Source: Saccharina japonica
Lineage: Eukaryota > Sar > Phaeophyceae > Laminariales > Laminariaceae
Direction: 5' to 3'
DNA: 64,000 nucleotides
NCBI GenBank assembly: GCA_008828725.1
Contig: MEHQ01003632.1
Coordinates: 617,241 to 681,240 of the forward strand
A program made the position numbers and the translations under genes. Positions 34,475 through 47,100 of the stretch are shown piece by piece; the stretch's first letter is position 1, and every line of letters starts with the position of its first letter. The notes under the pieces were generated by a model, which saw only the letters and a program-made list of their open reading frames with translations, was not told where the DNA came from and did no database searches.

Positions 34475-37400
34475 TCAAGCGTACGATTGGACAAACCCGT
34501 GGTCGAGGCAATCCTTGGGCACCTCGACGATGTCGTGAAACTTGGAAAAATCGACCTCGCACGCCCCGTCCTCCCCCCGCGACACAACGCTCGCGAAGGT
34601 GTGGTTCCAGCGGATGTCCTCCCAGCAGTAGGAATGCCGAGCCTTGACGCAAAACGAAAGAAAACAAAATCGACAAAAAAAAACAAGAACAATAACGACA
34701 ACGGCAACAGAAGCATCGACGAAAAGAAAACCAGCGGGCGGGCGGATGGACGCGAAGAGAGCGGAAAATTGAAAAAAAAAAAAGTTTACGTAACAACCTC
34801 GGGCCCATCATGTACAGATAGATCATGACCTATCTATCTACAGCAGCAGTAGATCATCTAGATCCTAAGCTCTGCCGTTACGATATGTCGTGCCAGGATC
34901 GGTACAGTACAGACCCCAGCCCCAGGAAACATGTCCTAGATCATGCAGAGTATTATACGGCTCACACGCGGCCACAAGAGCTGTACGTACACATATCGTA
35001 CAGATCAGGAACTTATCTGCCCCCGAAATACCAACTACAGATGATCAAGTGGGAGCTGGAGATGATCTGTCTGAGAGGTGTGAAACGTTTGGGGTCGCTG
35101 GCGCGCACACCGAGGAGGAGCTTGAGCGCTCCACCGTACGGCCTGGAGACACCGCCTTCTATTTACAGGAGAGCAGGCGGCGTAAAGCTTGCGGAGGCAC
35201 GCAACGTGCTGGGGGGGAAGAAGCTTGGGGCGGGGTTGGGAAGGCTTCACAACCTCGGGGCAGAAAATCGATTCCCCCCTTCACGATGCAGATCCTTCAG
35301 GGCAGGTAAATCCCTGATCTGTATGATCTGTATGATCTGTATGATCTAGCTCATGTTGCCAGGTGGGAGCCACACAATCTGCACGACCTATCAATAGCAC
35401 ACGAGGCAGATCCTGCACCAACCTCTCAAAACGGCAGGTGGAGACCTTCTGCACCACAGCCTCTCACAGCGCCAGGTGCGGAGCTACCGTATATTTTTTA
35501 TCTAAATCGATCATGACCCGTCCGAGGCATGGAACTTTTTTTTTGTTCATCTCGTCAACAACAACGGTCCCCAGACGTTTCAGAAAGAGAGCACCTCTCG
35601 AGCACAAGCGCACGCTGGTACGTAGCTACCAATACCGCTGCTATTACGGAGGACCATAGTAAAAAGGACCAAATATTGTTAGTAAAAATAGGTAAACATA
35701 TAGGTTTTAGTGTGTACCGCAGGTCCTATTTACTATGGCATCATTAGCCCACCCTGTAATAGTGGTGGGGGGCTGACGGGGTGGCACGACTATCTACGAC
35801 CCCTGGTGCGTGTTTTTTTTCGCCTTCTAGGGGTGGCGCCTAATTTTTCTGAGCCTCCTCACTTGATCCTAGTGTGGGAGATCTGTACCTCACCCAAAGA
35901 CCGAGCGTGAAAAAAAAAAAACTAAAAAAATGCAATCCGATGGAACAATCGCCCCAAAACCTAGGTATATCAACCAGCAACAAGGTAAAACAATGGTACC
36001 ACAACGATCCTGGGTTAACCCTATGGATGCTTAGCCGAAAAATGGTACATATTGTGTCCCCTAACAAGGATGTTCCTTTGCCAACTTAGGTACACTAAAG
36101 ACAAGTAATATATCCCATTTTCCAGTAAATGGGACCTCTACCTTGGATAAAGTATACAGAGGCACTCAGGGCAGGTCCCTGCGCCCAGGTACCAGCTTCG
36201 GGGTATGCAGCAGGCTCTCAGTCAAATCATATCCATTCGTTAATATGTAATCTTGATTCGTGATTTCACATTGTTTTGGCCGTATCCAAAGGGTTAAAGG
36301 AGAGGAGCCTGACTTTGCCAAAAATAAAATTGGGGCAAAAACAAAAGTGCTACGACGTACGAGTATAAGGCACACGTCCCATCATAGTAGCACGCGTCCC
36401 CTTTCGGGAAGTTGTAACCTAGGGCTGCATTGCATACGTAATAGCTTTAGCTCTTTCACCTGGACGGTGCTGCCAGTGGAAGTATCGGTGCCCTCAAGAA
36501 TCACGACCACCTCAAGCTCCCGGTCTTGAATGTACGCCTCGACAGCCTTGCGTTCCTCCTGGGCAAACCACTGAGCGGAGCTAAGCCGCGGGCCTTGGGG
36601 TGCAGCGCCGGCAGCAGCAGCGGCGGTGGCAGCGGCAGAAGCAGCAGCATGGTTCGCGCTGCTGGGGAGGCCCAAGTCGGGCGAGCCGGGGCGGCTGGCA
36701 GGGGTCTGCGACCGAGACAATGCTGCCGCCATGCTTCTCGACGGCATCGGACAGCCTTCCGTGACGTTTCCCAGGCTCATGTCCTTCATCCTCCTGACGC
36801 TATCGGCGAAGTCGTCCGCGTTGCTGGGCACTGCTGCGTCAGACTTCCATTAAGGTAACGCACATACATACCGGTACGTACAGACGGCGGAGGACAAAAA
36901 CGAGCAACGACAAGAGGAGGGATTTTAAAATAACAAAAAAAAGTGCTTGTTGTCTGCTGAAAAAAAAAAAAAAACATAGTTCGTGGATGATTGTTGGTGG
37001 GGGGCGGTGACACTGCAGAGAGTCGCTGTACGGACGGATGCTTACCGTACGGCCAACATAACCTAACAGCCCAAGAAAGACAGGCGCAACGGGTGGAAAA
37101 GATACCGCGTCGTCGAGTCCACCGAAGTGCCTCCAAAAGACCACCGCTACAAAAAACAAGGTTCCCACGCGCCGCCCTCTCCCTCTCCCTCTTTCTTCTC
37201 TATATCCGCGGGTCGGGTTAGGAACGTTTGGAAAAATCTCACGGGTCAGGTCGGACCGGGTCGGGTCGGGTCGGGTCGGGTCGGGTCGGGTCGGGTCGGG
37301 TCGGGTCAAGAAAAAAATCAAACTCTCACGGTTCGGGTCGGGACGGGTCACCCTTACCCGACCCGACCGACCCGCGAGGTATAAGCCGACCCGTGAGCAG

Positions 37401-39709
37401 CGCTAAAAAACAAAACACCCGCGCCCGCGTTGAGCGGCAAAGGCGCGCGCCAGCGGCGGGGCCAAACCATCCACAGAAGCAAACCCGTAGAAATGATTCC
37501 TCCCCGTTCCCCTCCGCCAAGCAAGCGTCCATTTTTTTTTCCCCGTGTCATATCATACATGATACGAGCTGCGAACACCAACCAAGCAAAACGGCGCGTT
37601 TGGGGGGCAGGCAGGCAGGCAGGCGCACCCACTCCGGAGAAAAACAAAAAAATAAATTGGTCCTCCTACCCTAACTCCTTCTCTCCTGCTCCTGTCCCCT
37701 TGCCCGCAAACCAAACAAAAACACCTGCTCACATCCAGGAAGGCGCCGACGTGCATGATCGACGCTCGCCGCCTGCTGTGCTTGAACCCTGCCCGGGCCA
37801 GGCGGGCGCCCGCCGCAGCCGTCTGGGCCTCCTGCGCGGCCCTCATCGCCCTATGTTTTTCCTCGGCCCGCCTCTCCATCTCCAACTTCAGCAAGCGGCG
37901 CTTCATCGTCTCATACCTGCCGATTTTGTTTTAGAAGTTGTCCGCCATCACAGAAAGCCGGTGTACCGCGTCGGGCGGGTTAGTATATATATAGTAGGCC
38001 CAGTTCAAAACACCCACTTCCTTTTTTTCTGTTTTAATCATCCCTTTTATATATATACTTCGAAGTATATATATATATACTTTCCAGCTCTCTGGGCTGG
38101 ACAAGCCGCTGTCACAGGCGCCTTCTTTCTTCTCCCCCCCCCACGACATGAGTACCCCCCCCCCTCGCCGGTACCTCATTGAAGCTGTCATCCATATATG
38201 CAAGTCCGCCTCACAAGCGGTTCTTAGTAGGATGCAGCTCACCCTTCATGCGACTCGCCCCCAACACCTCACGGCGCTTGGCGCTTGGTGCTAGCAATGC
38301 CTGCCTGGCCGGTGAAAACCCGACATGCTCCGCCCCCCGGCATTGTAGGGATGCGAGGGTCTATGGTCATAAGACGACGGCCATGAATGAATATGAAATA
38401 CCCCCCCCCCCCCCCCCCCCCCGGTACCTATACACGAAACCCTCATTTTGATCGCGCAGAGGGTTCAACATCCCCCCTGCTTATCCATTTTCATCGATTT
38501 TTGCGAACTCATGCTCTCTCGCGCTTTCTGCGATAAGAAAAAGCACACATACGGTACTTTTTCTCACTACTAACAAGCGATCGATGGCAGCGGTACCTGT
38601 ATACTATACCCGGGAGGCTTGTTCTCCCGGCGCAAGGCGAGCACATGAGCCATCTTTTAATGCTGCAGGGTAGATATTGCGGTAGGGAAGAAAACCCAGC
38701 TCCGAGCGACGTAAAAGAGGCGTGTGTGTTTTGCAAAGAGCGGATATGGGTACATATATCGTCTTCACGGCACAAGAAGAGCGTCACAGCAAAACAACAC
38801 ACACGAACACACACAAACAAAAAATTCAAGCCTCCGCAACAAGTAGGGGAGATCTGAGGGTTCAGAAACATGTTATATTCGTAAAAGCGGGAAAACACTA
38901 CGTATACATCGTAAGCGAGAAATTCCAAGAGCTTCTGCCGGGTGCAGGTTACAACAGCGCTTACAGAGAGAGAGGTACGTACTTACCACGTGCCGCGGTC
39001 ACCGTCCACATCGTCCCAGCGCTTCAACAGGTCTGGGAATCTGTGCACGTAGCCGATGCTGTCCGTTCCACCATTCGCGTTTCGCTCGCTCGTGCCGCCG
39101 CCAAGCCTAATAGCACCGCAACGCACGCAAAAGAACGAGCGAGAGTTTTAAGTTGGTCACCAGCCCTTGACAGGAGGAGGTGGGAAGGTGACACCACGGT
39201 AACGCAAAGAAGACCCCTCCTTTCCCCTCCCCTGCAAAGGAAAACGAAGCTAAGGAGGGGGGGAAGGAAGGTACCGCGAAAAAAAACAGCACCTGTAAGA
39301 GCGAGACAAAATCTAGAACATTTGTCCAACGCACGCGCGTGTAGCGGGAAATACGTCAACCCCCGCCGCCTGCCTTGGCAACCCCAGGTGTACCATGGCC
39401 TCGAAACGGTGCCTATTGGTAAAACGGGAGGGCGCCGATCACAGATCTCGCAATCATCAAACCATGTTGTTGTTGTACCCCGCCGTGGACACAGCTCTGT
39501 AACAGGAGCGTATTATTATCAGCAGCATCAGCAGCGACAACAGTAGCAACAATAGCAGCCAGCAGCATCAGCAGCAGCCAGCTGCAGCCAGCCAGCGACA
39601 GTCAGCGGCAGCCAGCGGCAGCCAGCAGGAGCCAGCAGCAGCCAGCAGCAGCCAGCAGCAGCAATCAGCAGAGTCATCATCAGCAACGGCAGCAGGATCA
39701 TCGCCAGTA

Positions 39710-39746
<37 letters not shown>

Positions 39747-41144
39747 AACAAAAAAAACTGCGGCTCCTGCTGCCACTTCGCCCCTACCGTAGCGCATTTC
39801 TCACTCGGATAACGTAGACTCTTCCCAGTAGCTGCTGTACTGGCTGTCGCGCCTCCCCGGTGCGCTGCTATTTAGCCCACCTCCGTTGTTTTGGTCAGAT
39901 AACTGGAGGGGAGGAAGGAGGAAGGGGGGGGGGGGGGGGGGGGGGGGGGGGGTGGGGGACGATGCTGCTGTAGTCGAATGGAGATTGCGGGCGTGCGTTT
40001 TTAATTTTCGGGTGAAGGGGGAGGAGTCAAATCGAAGATAAAGATGAAGGGGCTTCGCCGTTTAGCAACACGCGTGAAGGCGCTCAGAAAGATGGGGCAT
40101 GCGAAAGGGCGCTATATGTTGGCGACGATGCACATCGATTTGCCGTTTTCGCCTGTGATGAAATTTTGCGTAAAAGTTCGCCCTGTTTGGTCGGTGGCCG
40201 TGCTTCTTCGTTTTCTCCCTGGACAGCATCACATCGTGAGTCACAGGGTGTCATGCGCGATTGGTCCGGTAGGCTTGCTTTGCGACTCGACTGGCGTATC
40301 ACTCAAATTCACGGCGTGGCGGGACGTTCTAAGGTTGTTTGAACGCCGGCGTAGATCTCGGTAGCAAGCGCAAGGAAAACAAGAGCGGGGCTTAGTTGGT
40401 CGTCACGAGTCGCGTCACTAGGGGCTGTAGGAATCACAGTATGTACACGCACAAAGTCAAGGTAGCTCCCTTCCTTGCCAACCCAGAGCATGTTGCGCTG
40501 GCGTGTAACCCGGCGTCGCCCCCACCGCTGAGCCGCCGCCCGGCATCGTACGAGGTATGCCGCAACAAAAATATGAGATATGGGCTTCCTACATACGTGT
40601 TGTGTTGCTGCTTTCAAAAGAGATCACGATCGCAACGACACTTGAGTCTCTGGAAAAAAAACGCCCACCGCAGAGAAAACCTCAGCGGCAAAAAATCAAA
40701 CGCGCGCCACCAATTCTGTTTTTCTGAAAAATATCAAAAAACAAATACAGCAGTATGTAGACCCTACACGCACAAGTCTACCAGCAGCGGACAAACGTAG
40801 CAGCGCCCTGAGCAGCAGCAGAAGCAGCAAACAGCAACAACAGCAACAACAGCACCAGCATTAGCACCAGCACTAGCACCAGCACCAGTCGCAAGACACC
40901 CCGCACAACAAATCACCTGGCTGCTCGGGCTGTGGACGGGGGCGGAGTTACGCCGGTCTTCTCCGGGGGGCCCTGCGCTCGAGCCGCGCTTCAACCCTGG
41001 TGGGGGGGGGGGCTCTGCACACTCCCAAGGCGCTTGGGCCATGTCTGCTCGTCGTTGTCGGCGAAACGCCGCGAACAAACCAGAGGGACGAGCGATCGAA
41101 GAAAGAGCATTACACACGCAGCTTGTAAAACAAAATGAACAGCG

Positions 41145-41195
<51 letters not shown>

Positions 41196-44100
41196 CCAAC
41201 AACAGCATGGTGTCTCAGCTGCTGCCGCTTCTACCGCCTCTATTCCCACCTATGCTCGTACAATAGTCACCTCTGTCCTGGTGTAGACCCCACTGGACGA
41301 GCCCGTGAGAGGAGTTCCATCGAGGAGGAGGCATCATCGGCGACCACGCGTCGATGCGATGCACCACCATCTACACCGGTGCATGGCGGGAGGAGAGAAG
41401 CAGGAGGGCACCGAGGCGGGAGGAGAGACGCAGGAGGGCACCGTAGCACCGCGCAAGGTCGGAGGGGACGGCGGGGAAGGAGGGTCAGCTTGAAACACCC
41501 TGATATGTGCCAGGTACTACTAATAATAGTACCAGGTATCTCTTCCTGAATCTCGGAAATCGGCGGCAGCCTAGAGCCAATCCGTGGGACAAGCAAGCAT
41601 CAAAACCTAGACTGCATGCATCTCCAGCAGTAGGTCGCTTGTGCTTTATTTACGCCAGCGATCGCCAACGGAATGCTTTTAGCGCAGAAAATCTATCCAA
41701 TAGCTGACGGTGTTAGGGAAATAAAAGTGAGGTTGTCCCGCAACATCGAGTAGCCCGGCCAACCATTGTGATATACGAAAGTACAACTTACCATGAACAT
41801 ACTCATCAACCACGTGATATTCCGTTCTATTCGTTTGCAGGCGGCGGCCGATCTCAACCGAGCCCGCGCCCACGTAGACTCTGCTGAACCATAAAAAAGC
41901 AGCTGATGGAGAGATCGAGTAATTTCCTTCGGCCATCTGATCGCTCGACTAGATTGTAGCGAAGCGTACGCGCGGCCCCCGGGAGCGACGATCGCTCCGG
42001 CGTGATCCGTCCGCGTAAAGTATGACAAAAGAAGACCCCGTCACAAAACAAACAAAAAATGGGCACACTATGGATACCAGGTCCCCTTCCCCTAGATGGT
42101 GCCGCCTCATTACACACAAGTTCAAGGTCACCCAAGAGGACCGTGTCACTCTGTCCCGTACAGACCCCGAAGCACCAACCGACCTCGGTGTGTCCTATCC
42201 TCCACACCAAACCCACACTGTAGAGAGAACCTACCAGGGGCTCCTCCTCACAACCCTTTGACATGTTTGTTTCGCGTGTATCTCACCGCGTCTTCGCGTC
42301 CCCCCCCACCCTTCCGGTAAAAAAAAGGGGGCGTGGCCAACAACTTCGCGCCCTCCTGAAAAAGCTACGTACGCATATAAGATACGTGCTCGTAGATTGA
42401 AACTCAAAACACCCCATGAGGAAAAAGGAACGCTACGTACAATCGGGCGATGCTCCCAACAACATCAACCTGGACGGAAATACAAGGAGCGTTCAGGCAT
42501 GTATAAATGGTGAGGGGCGGCCCTTGTATTTCCGGTCAGAGCGAGCGGTACACGACACACGCACACACACACACCTGAGGGATCACCAGCAGCATGTTTC
42601 CCCCCAGCTCATCGTCGGGGTGCTGAAGGCGCATGCTGTGGCACTGGAAAAAAACTTGATCCGGACACTTCGATTCCGGTTGGGGTTCGCCGGACGGGCT
42701 CCTCCTGCCGCTGCTGGACCCATCGATGCCGTTCAAGGTGGCGGCAGCGGCGGCGGCGGCGGCTGTACTCGCAGCGTCGTCGGGGGGGTTACAGGTGAGA
42801 CGCTCGTGGCGAATGGCATAGCAGCGCACCCGGGTCTCCAGGAGCTGGTGTTTGCGAAGCTCGCCCACCTGAAACCTAACCCAAGAATGCGGCAAGGTTG
42901 CCCGGGACGGGAAGAAGGGGAAGGTGGGCGGGGATGTAAATACATAGGAAGTATATTTATGAAGCGAAACCGCCTGCTACGAAATTGAGAGAGAGTGATC
43001 TCGGGTGCTGGACAAGACGCGCTTGGTCTCGGCACATCCGTGCCATTAGGTACAGAATATGCCCCCCATAGATATAGGTGAGACCCCCCGGACAGGATTT
43101 TTTTCCGACTGAGTCTTCCATCGGAACACGTGTGACGATAATTCTACCAAGTAACCATTCCCAAAAACCTGTCCCAACACCTATAATATCTACTCGTGTT
43201 ATCGTAGTTGATAACAATAAAATAATGAACAAAAACAAATGTGAGACCGAACTCTGTTTCCCTTAAAATTCACATTTGCAAGCTTGGTGTCATACTTCGA
43301 TCGCGCGTGCTACGGGGTGTGTAGGTTTTACAGTGTATATATGCCCCTATTAATAGTACATCATATGTATATTTCGCGTACCAGGTACCGGTATATATTG
43401 AAGGGGGCTTAGCGCAATCGCGGCGACCATGAATACAGGACAAAAAAGAGAGACGAAATTATGAGTATACCAGAGGCGAGCTTCGCACCGCGAGCGATCC
43501 GCGCTTCCGACAAACCCTAAAACAGGGTAGGGAAGGGGAAGGGGAAGGGCAACGGCGGCGAGGCATTGACCACGACCGTCGTGCTGCAGTAGCAAGCCGG
43601 GCAAATAACAGAAGAAAGGCCCGAGGCGTTCGCGTTTGATAGCATAAACCATGATAAGTACATCACTAAAAAGAGAGTAACCCCCCCCCCCCACTCATAC
43701 GACTACGGCCGTGCACGACATGAGTACACTCCCCCCCCCCCCCCCCCCCACCGGCAAAGCAAATCTGTATCTCCGACAAGCACGGCGGACCCTAACCTTT
43801 CTCTAGCAAACCCGCCTCTCCGACAAGCACGGCGGACTTTAACCTTTCTCTCTCTTGCCCCGTTTCTCTCCTTTTTTATTTCAGGGTTTTCACAACAGCC
43901 CACGCCGCCCGTTCGTCCCCGACACAGAGCCAAAAACAACGTGCCAGGTGTAACTAAATACCAGATATATACATACTGGTATACGAGTGTAGATCAGGGC
44001 CATAGGCATATATATATGGGTTGCCCTGCTGTTCCCTAGGTGTTACCAATTAAAAGCTGGACGGAGGTATTGCTTTTTCTGGGATTATTGGGGCTTTATA

Positions 44101-47100
44101 AAAGCGGCAAAAATATAGGTACAGAACAAAACGTGGTCACCTGGAAGCCAAAAATAGGCACCTGCTACGTATACCATGTATACATATATATATATACGAC
44201 TCACATAAAGTAGGACTCCCCACGCACGCGACGAATCACCGCGTGCTTGGTGAACACGACCGTGCTAGCCCGCGTCTGCGGGCGGCTAAGCCTGGCGAAG
44301 AGTATCCCGATTAGAAACGCGTCGATCAGCAGCCCCATGCACGCCTGCAGGCTGAGCACCGGCAGCATTATCCAGCAGCCGTCGAAGAGGTAGTCGCTGG
44401 TCCCGTAGCCCACGGTGGACATCGTCTCCAGCGAAAACAAGAACGCCTCCCGGACGTTCGCCAACTCCAGGTGGCAGCCCATGTGCGCCGATATCATCTT
44501 GTAAACCACGGCAAACACCGTGACGATGCTCAGGTACTGGGGATGGACGGACGAACGGGCGGGCGGGGCGTACTCATTTTACTGCTTGCCTTAGTCATTT
44601 GACCCTTGACCCGGCATCCCTTTCGAGACGGAGCACCGTTCCTACTCCAAATAGAGACACCTTCAACGTTTGGGCGCCCAATACGTTGTTTACGTATATT
44701 ACAAAGAAACTCTTTGCTAATCCTATCCCCTTCCTGTTACGCCTCCTTTGGCCACCGTCTTATCTCTTAAGATAGCGATCGTTTTCTCGCTACTATCTAG
44801 TGTACCAAACTTCTCCATGTCACATTCGTCTATTTTCCTCGTTTCCTTTTTCTAACACACCCCGTTCCTCCTTGTACATTTCACACTCTCCCACTATGTG
44901 AATTCTACTCTCTATTGCGGCGACGGGTACTCATGGCATGCATGGCTGTAGTCGGGGGGGGGTGGGGGGGTACCCATATCGTGCGTGGCCGTAGTCGTAT
45001 GACCATAGGCCCTCGCCTCTCTGCAATGCCGGGACCGAGCAGGGGGTGGAAGGGACAACGAAATACGAGATCAAAATTATCGCTTCGTGGTTAATTCACC
45101 CTTTTCGGATTGCACTATTTTACAGAAACAAATTTCTTGACCCATTCCGAACTGAAAAAAAGCCCCACACTAATTCAAGTATTGTCCCCCAATTCGTGGG
45201 ACCAGTTCTTAAGGGGTTAAGTTGAATTTCAACTGTTTTTTCCCGGAACTGGGAGTGCNTCCGTAGAATAAGAGTGCGCCTGTTCGGACGTATCGAGAGT
45301 TTCAACGATGCGTACTGCCAAGCCTACTGTGGAATAAGATTGCGCCTGTTCGGACGTGTAGAGAGCTTCAACGATACGTACAGCCAAACCTACTGCAGAC
45401 TAAGCTTGCACCTGTTCGGGCGTGTCGAGAGCTTCAACGATACGTACAGCCAAACCTACCGCAGACTAAGCTTGCACCTGTTCGGGCGTGTCGAGAGCTT
45501 CAACGAGGCGGATGATGTTGGGGTGCCGCAGCCGCCGCATGATGTCCACCTCTCGCATTAACCTGTCACATCATCAGTATCATCGGCATCAATATCATCG
45601 TCATCATCATCATCATCATCGTCATCATCATCATCATCAGCATCATCATCATCATCATCATCAGCATCAGCACCAGCATCATCATCATCATCATCATCAT
45701 CATTACCATGATCATGATCACCATCATCATCACCGTCATCATAATCATCGGGCGAGACAGACAACAACACGTCTTTCGCCACCCGAAACCCAAAACAATC
45801 GGCACGTAAACAACAGAAACAACACGTTGTTCAGTTGGTCCACCGCGGCAACGCCACAATGCCACCACAACTCTCGTCGAAACCCCATACGCTACAAAAC
45901 ACCACCCCCCACAACCACAACAGCACTACTGTCCTCGTCGAAACTCAATAAAATAAAATAAAACACCCTCCTCCCCCAAACAGTTGCATACTGAACCCTC
46001 TCCCTACACTACAGTAGTGTAATACGGAAAGTACCCCATGTGACATGGGGAGAAATTCAGTTCACCATATAATATAATGGCGAGAAAACGATCGATATTC
46101 TAGGAGATAGATGCTGGCCACGAAAGGTGAAACAGGACAGGAAGGGGGGGGGGGGGGGAAGAAGCAAAACGTTTTTTTTTTTTTTAAGGAACACATGGAA
46201 ACACGTAATGAGCGCCCCAGCGTTGGAGGTGCCTCTATTAGGGGTAGGAACAGTGACCCACCTCGAGAGGGATGCCTGATCAATGGTGAAAAATTACAAA
46301 GGGAAGCAACAAATGGTACGCTCCCCCTATGAGTGTACACCCTCCCCCCTCCTGCCGCCTGGTTGGTGAAAGCCCAACGTGCTCCGTCCCGGCATTGTAG
46401 GGATGCGAGGGTCAATAATCATACGACTACGGCCATGCACGACATGAGTACACTCCCCGCCCCCCTCCTCCTTGCAATGTCTGCCACCCGACATGCTCCG
46501 TCCCGGCATTGTAGGGATGCGAGAGTCTATGGTCATACGACTACGGCCATGCACGACATGAGTACACCTCCGGCAAAGCAAATCTGTATCTCCGACAAGC
46601 ACGGCGGACCCTAACCTTTCTCTAGCAAACCCGCCTCTCCGACAAGCACGGCGGACTTTAACCTTTCTCTCTCTTGCCCCGTTTCTCTCCTTTTTTATTT
46701 CAGGGTTTTCACAACAGCCCACGCCGCCCGTTCGTCCCCGACACAGAGCCAAAAACAACGTGCCAGGTGTAACTAAATACCAGATATATACATACTGGTA
46801 TACGAGTGTAGATCAGGGCCATAGGCATATATATATGGGTTGCCCTGCTGTTCCCTAGGTGTTACCAATTAAAAGCTGGACGGAGGTATTGCTTTTTCTG
46901 GGATTATTGGGGCTTTATAAAAGCGGCAAAAATATAGGTACAGAACAAAACGTGGTCACCTGGAAGCCAAAAATAGGCACCTGCTACGTATACCATGTAT
47001 ACATATATATATATACGACTCACATAAAGTAGGACTCCCCACGCACGCGACGAATCACCGCGTGCTTGGTGAACACGACCGTGCTAGCCCGCGTCTGCGG

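Larger units (their letters stand above)
43750..45258. repeat. Segmental duplication, copy 1 (contains Kir pore exon)
   Basis: Essentially identical to 46569-48078 at an offset of 2,819 bp, including intron sequence, pore exon, B element and truncated A elements. Small differences appear only near the right end (around 45160-45200). The similarity stops at an ambiguous base at 45259. Confidence 0.95.

Noticed and set aside
35090-35300. GC-rich open frames near the Kir 3' introns
   Set aside because: Embedded in a dispersed GATC-rich repeat; no splice sites with compatible phase.
40309-40617. Possible Kir exon around 40460-40545 (acceptor GGCTCAG)
   Set aside because: No donor gives a phase compatible with the following exon; the exons at 41044-40917 and 39084-38987 can join directly in phase 0.
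41774-41880. Possible minus-strand exon VYVGAGSVEIGRRL...EYHVVDEYVHG with a GTAAGT donor
   Set aside because: At first it looked like the Kir HxID strand, but its phase does not fit the neighbours. The real VVHRIDAWSP exon is 41271-41370, which fits exactly. Could still be an unused cryptic exon.
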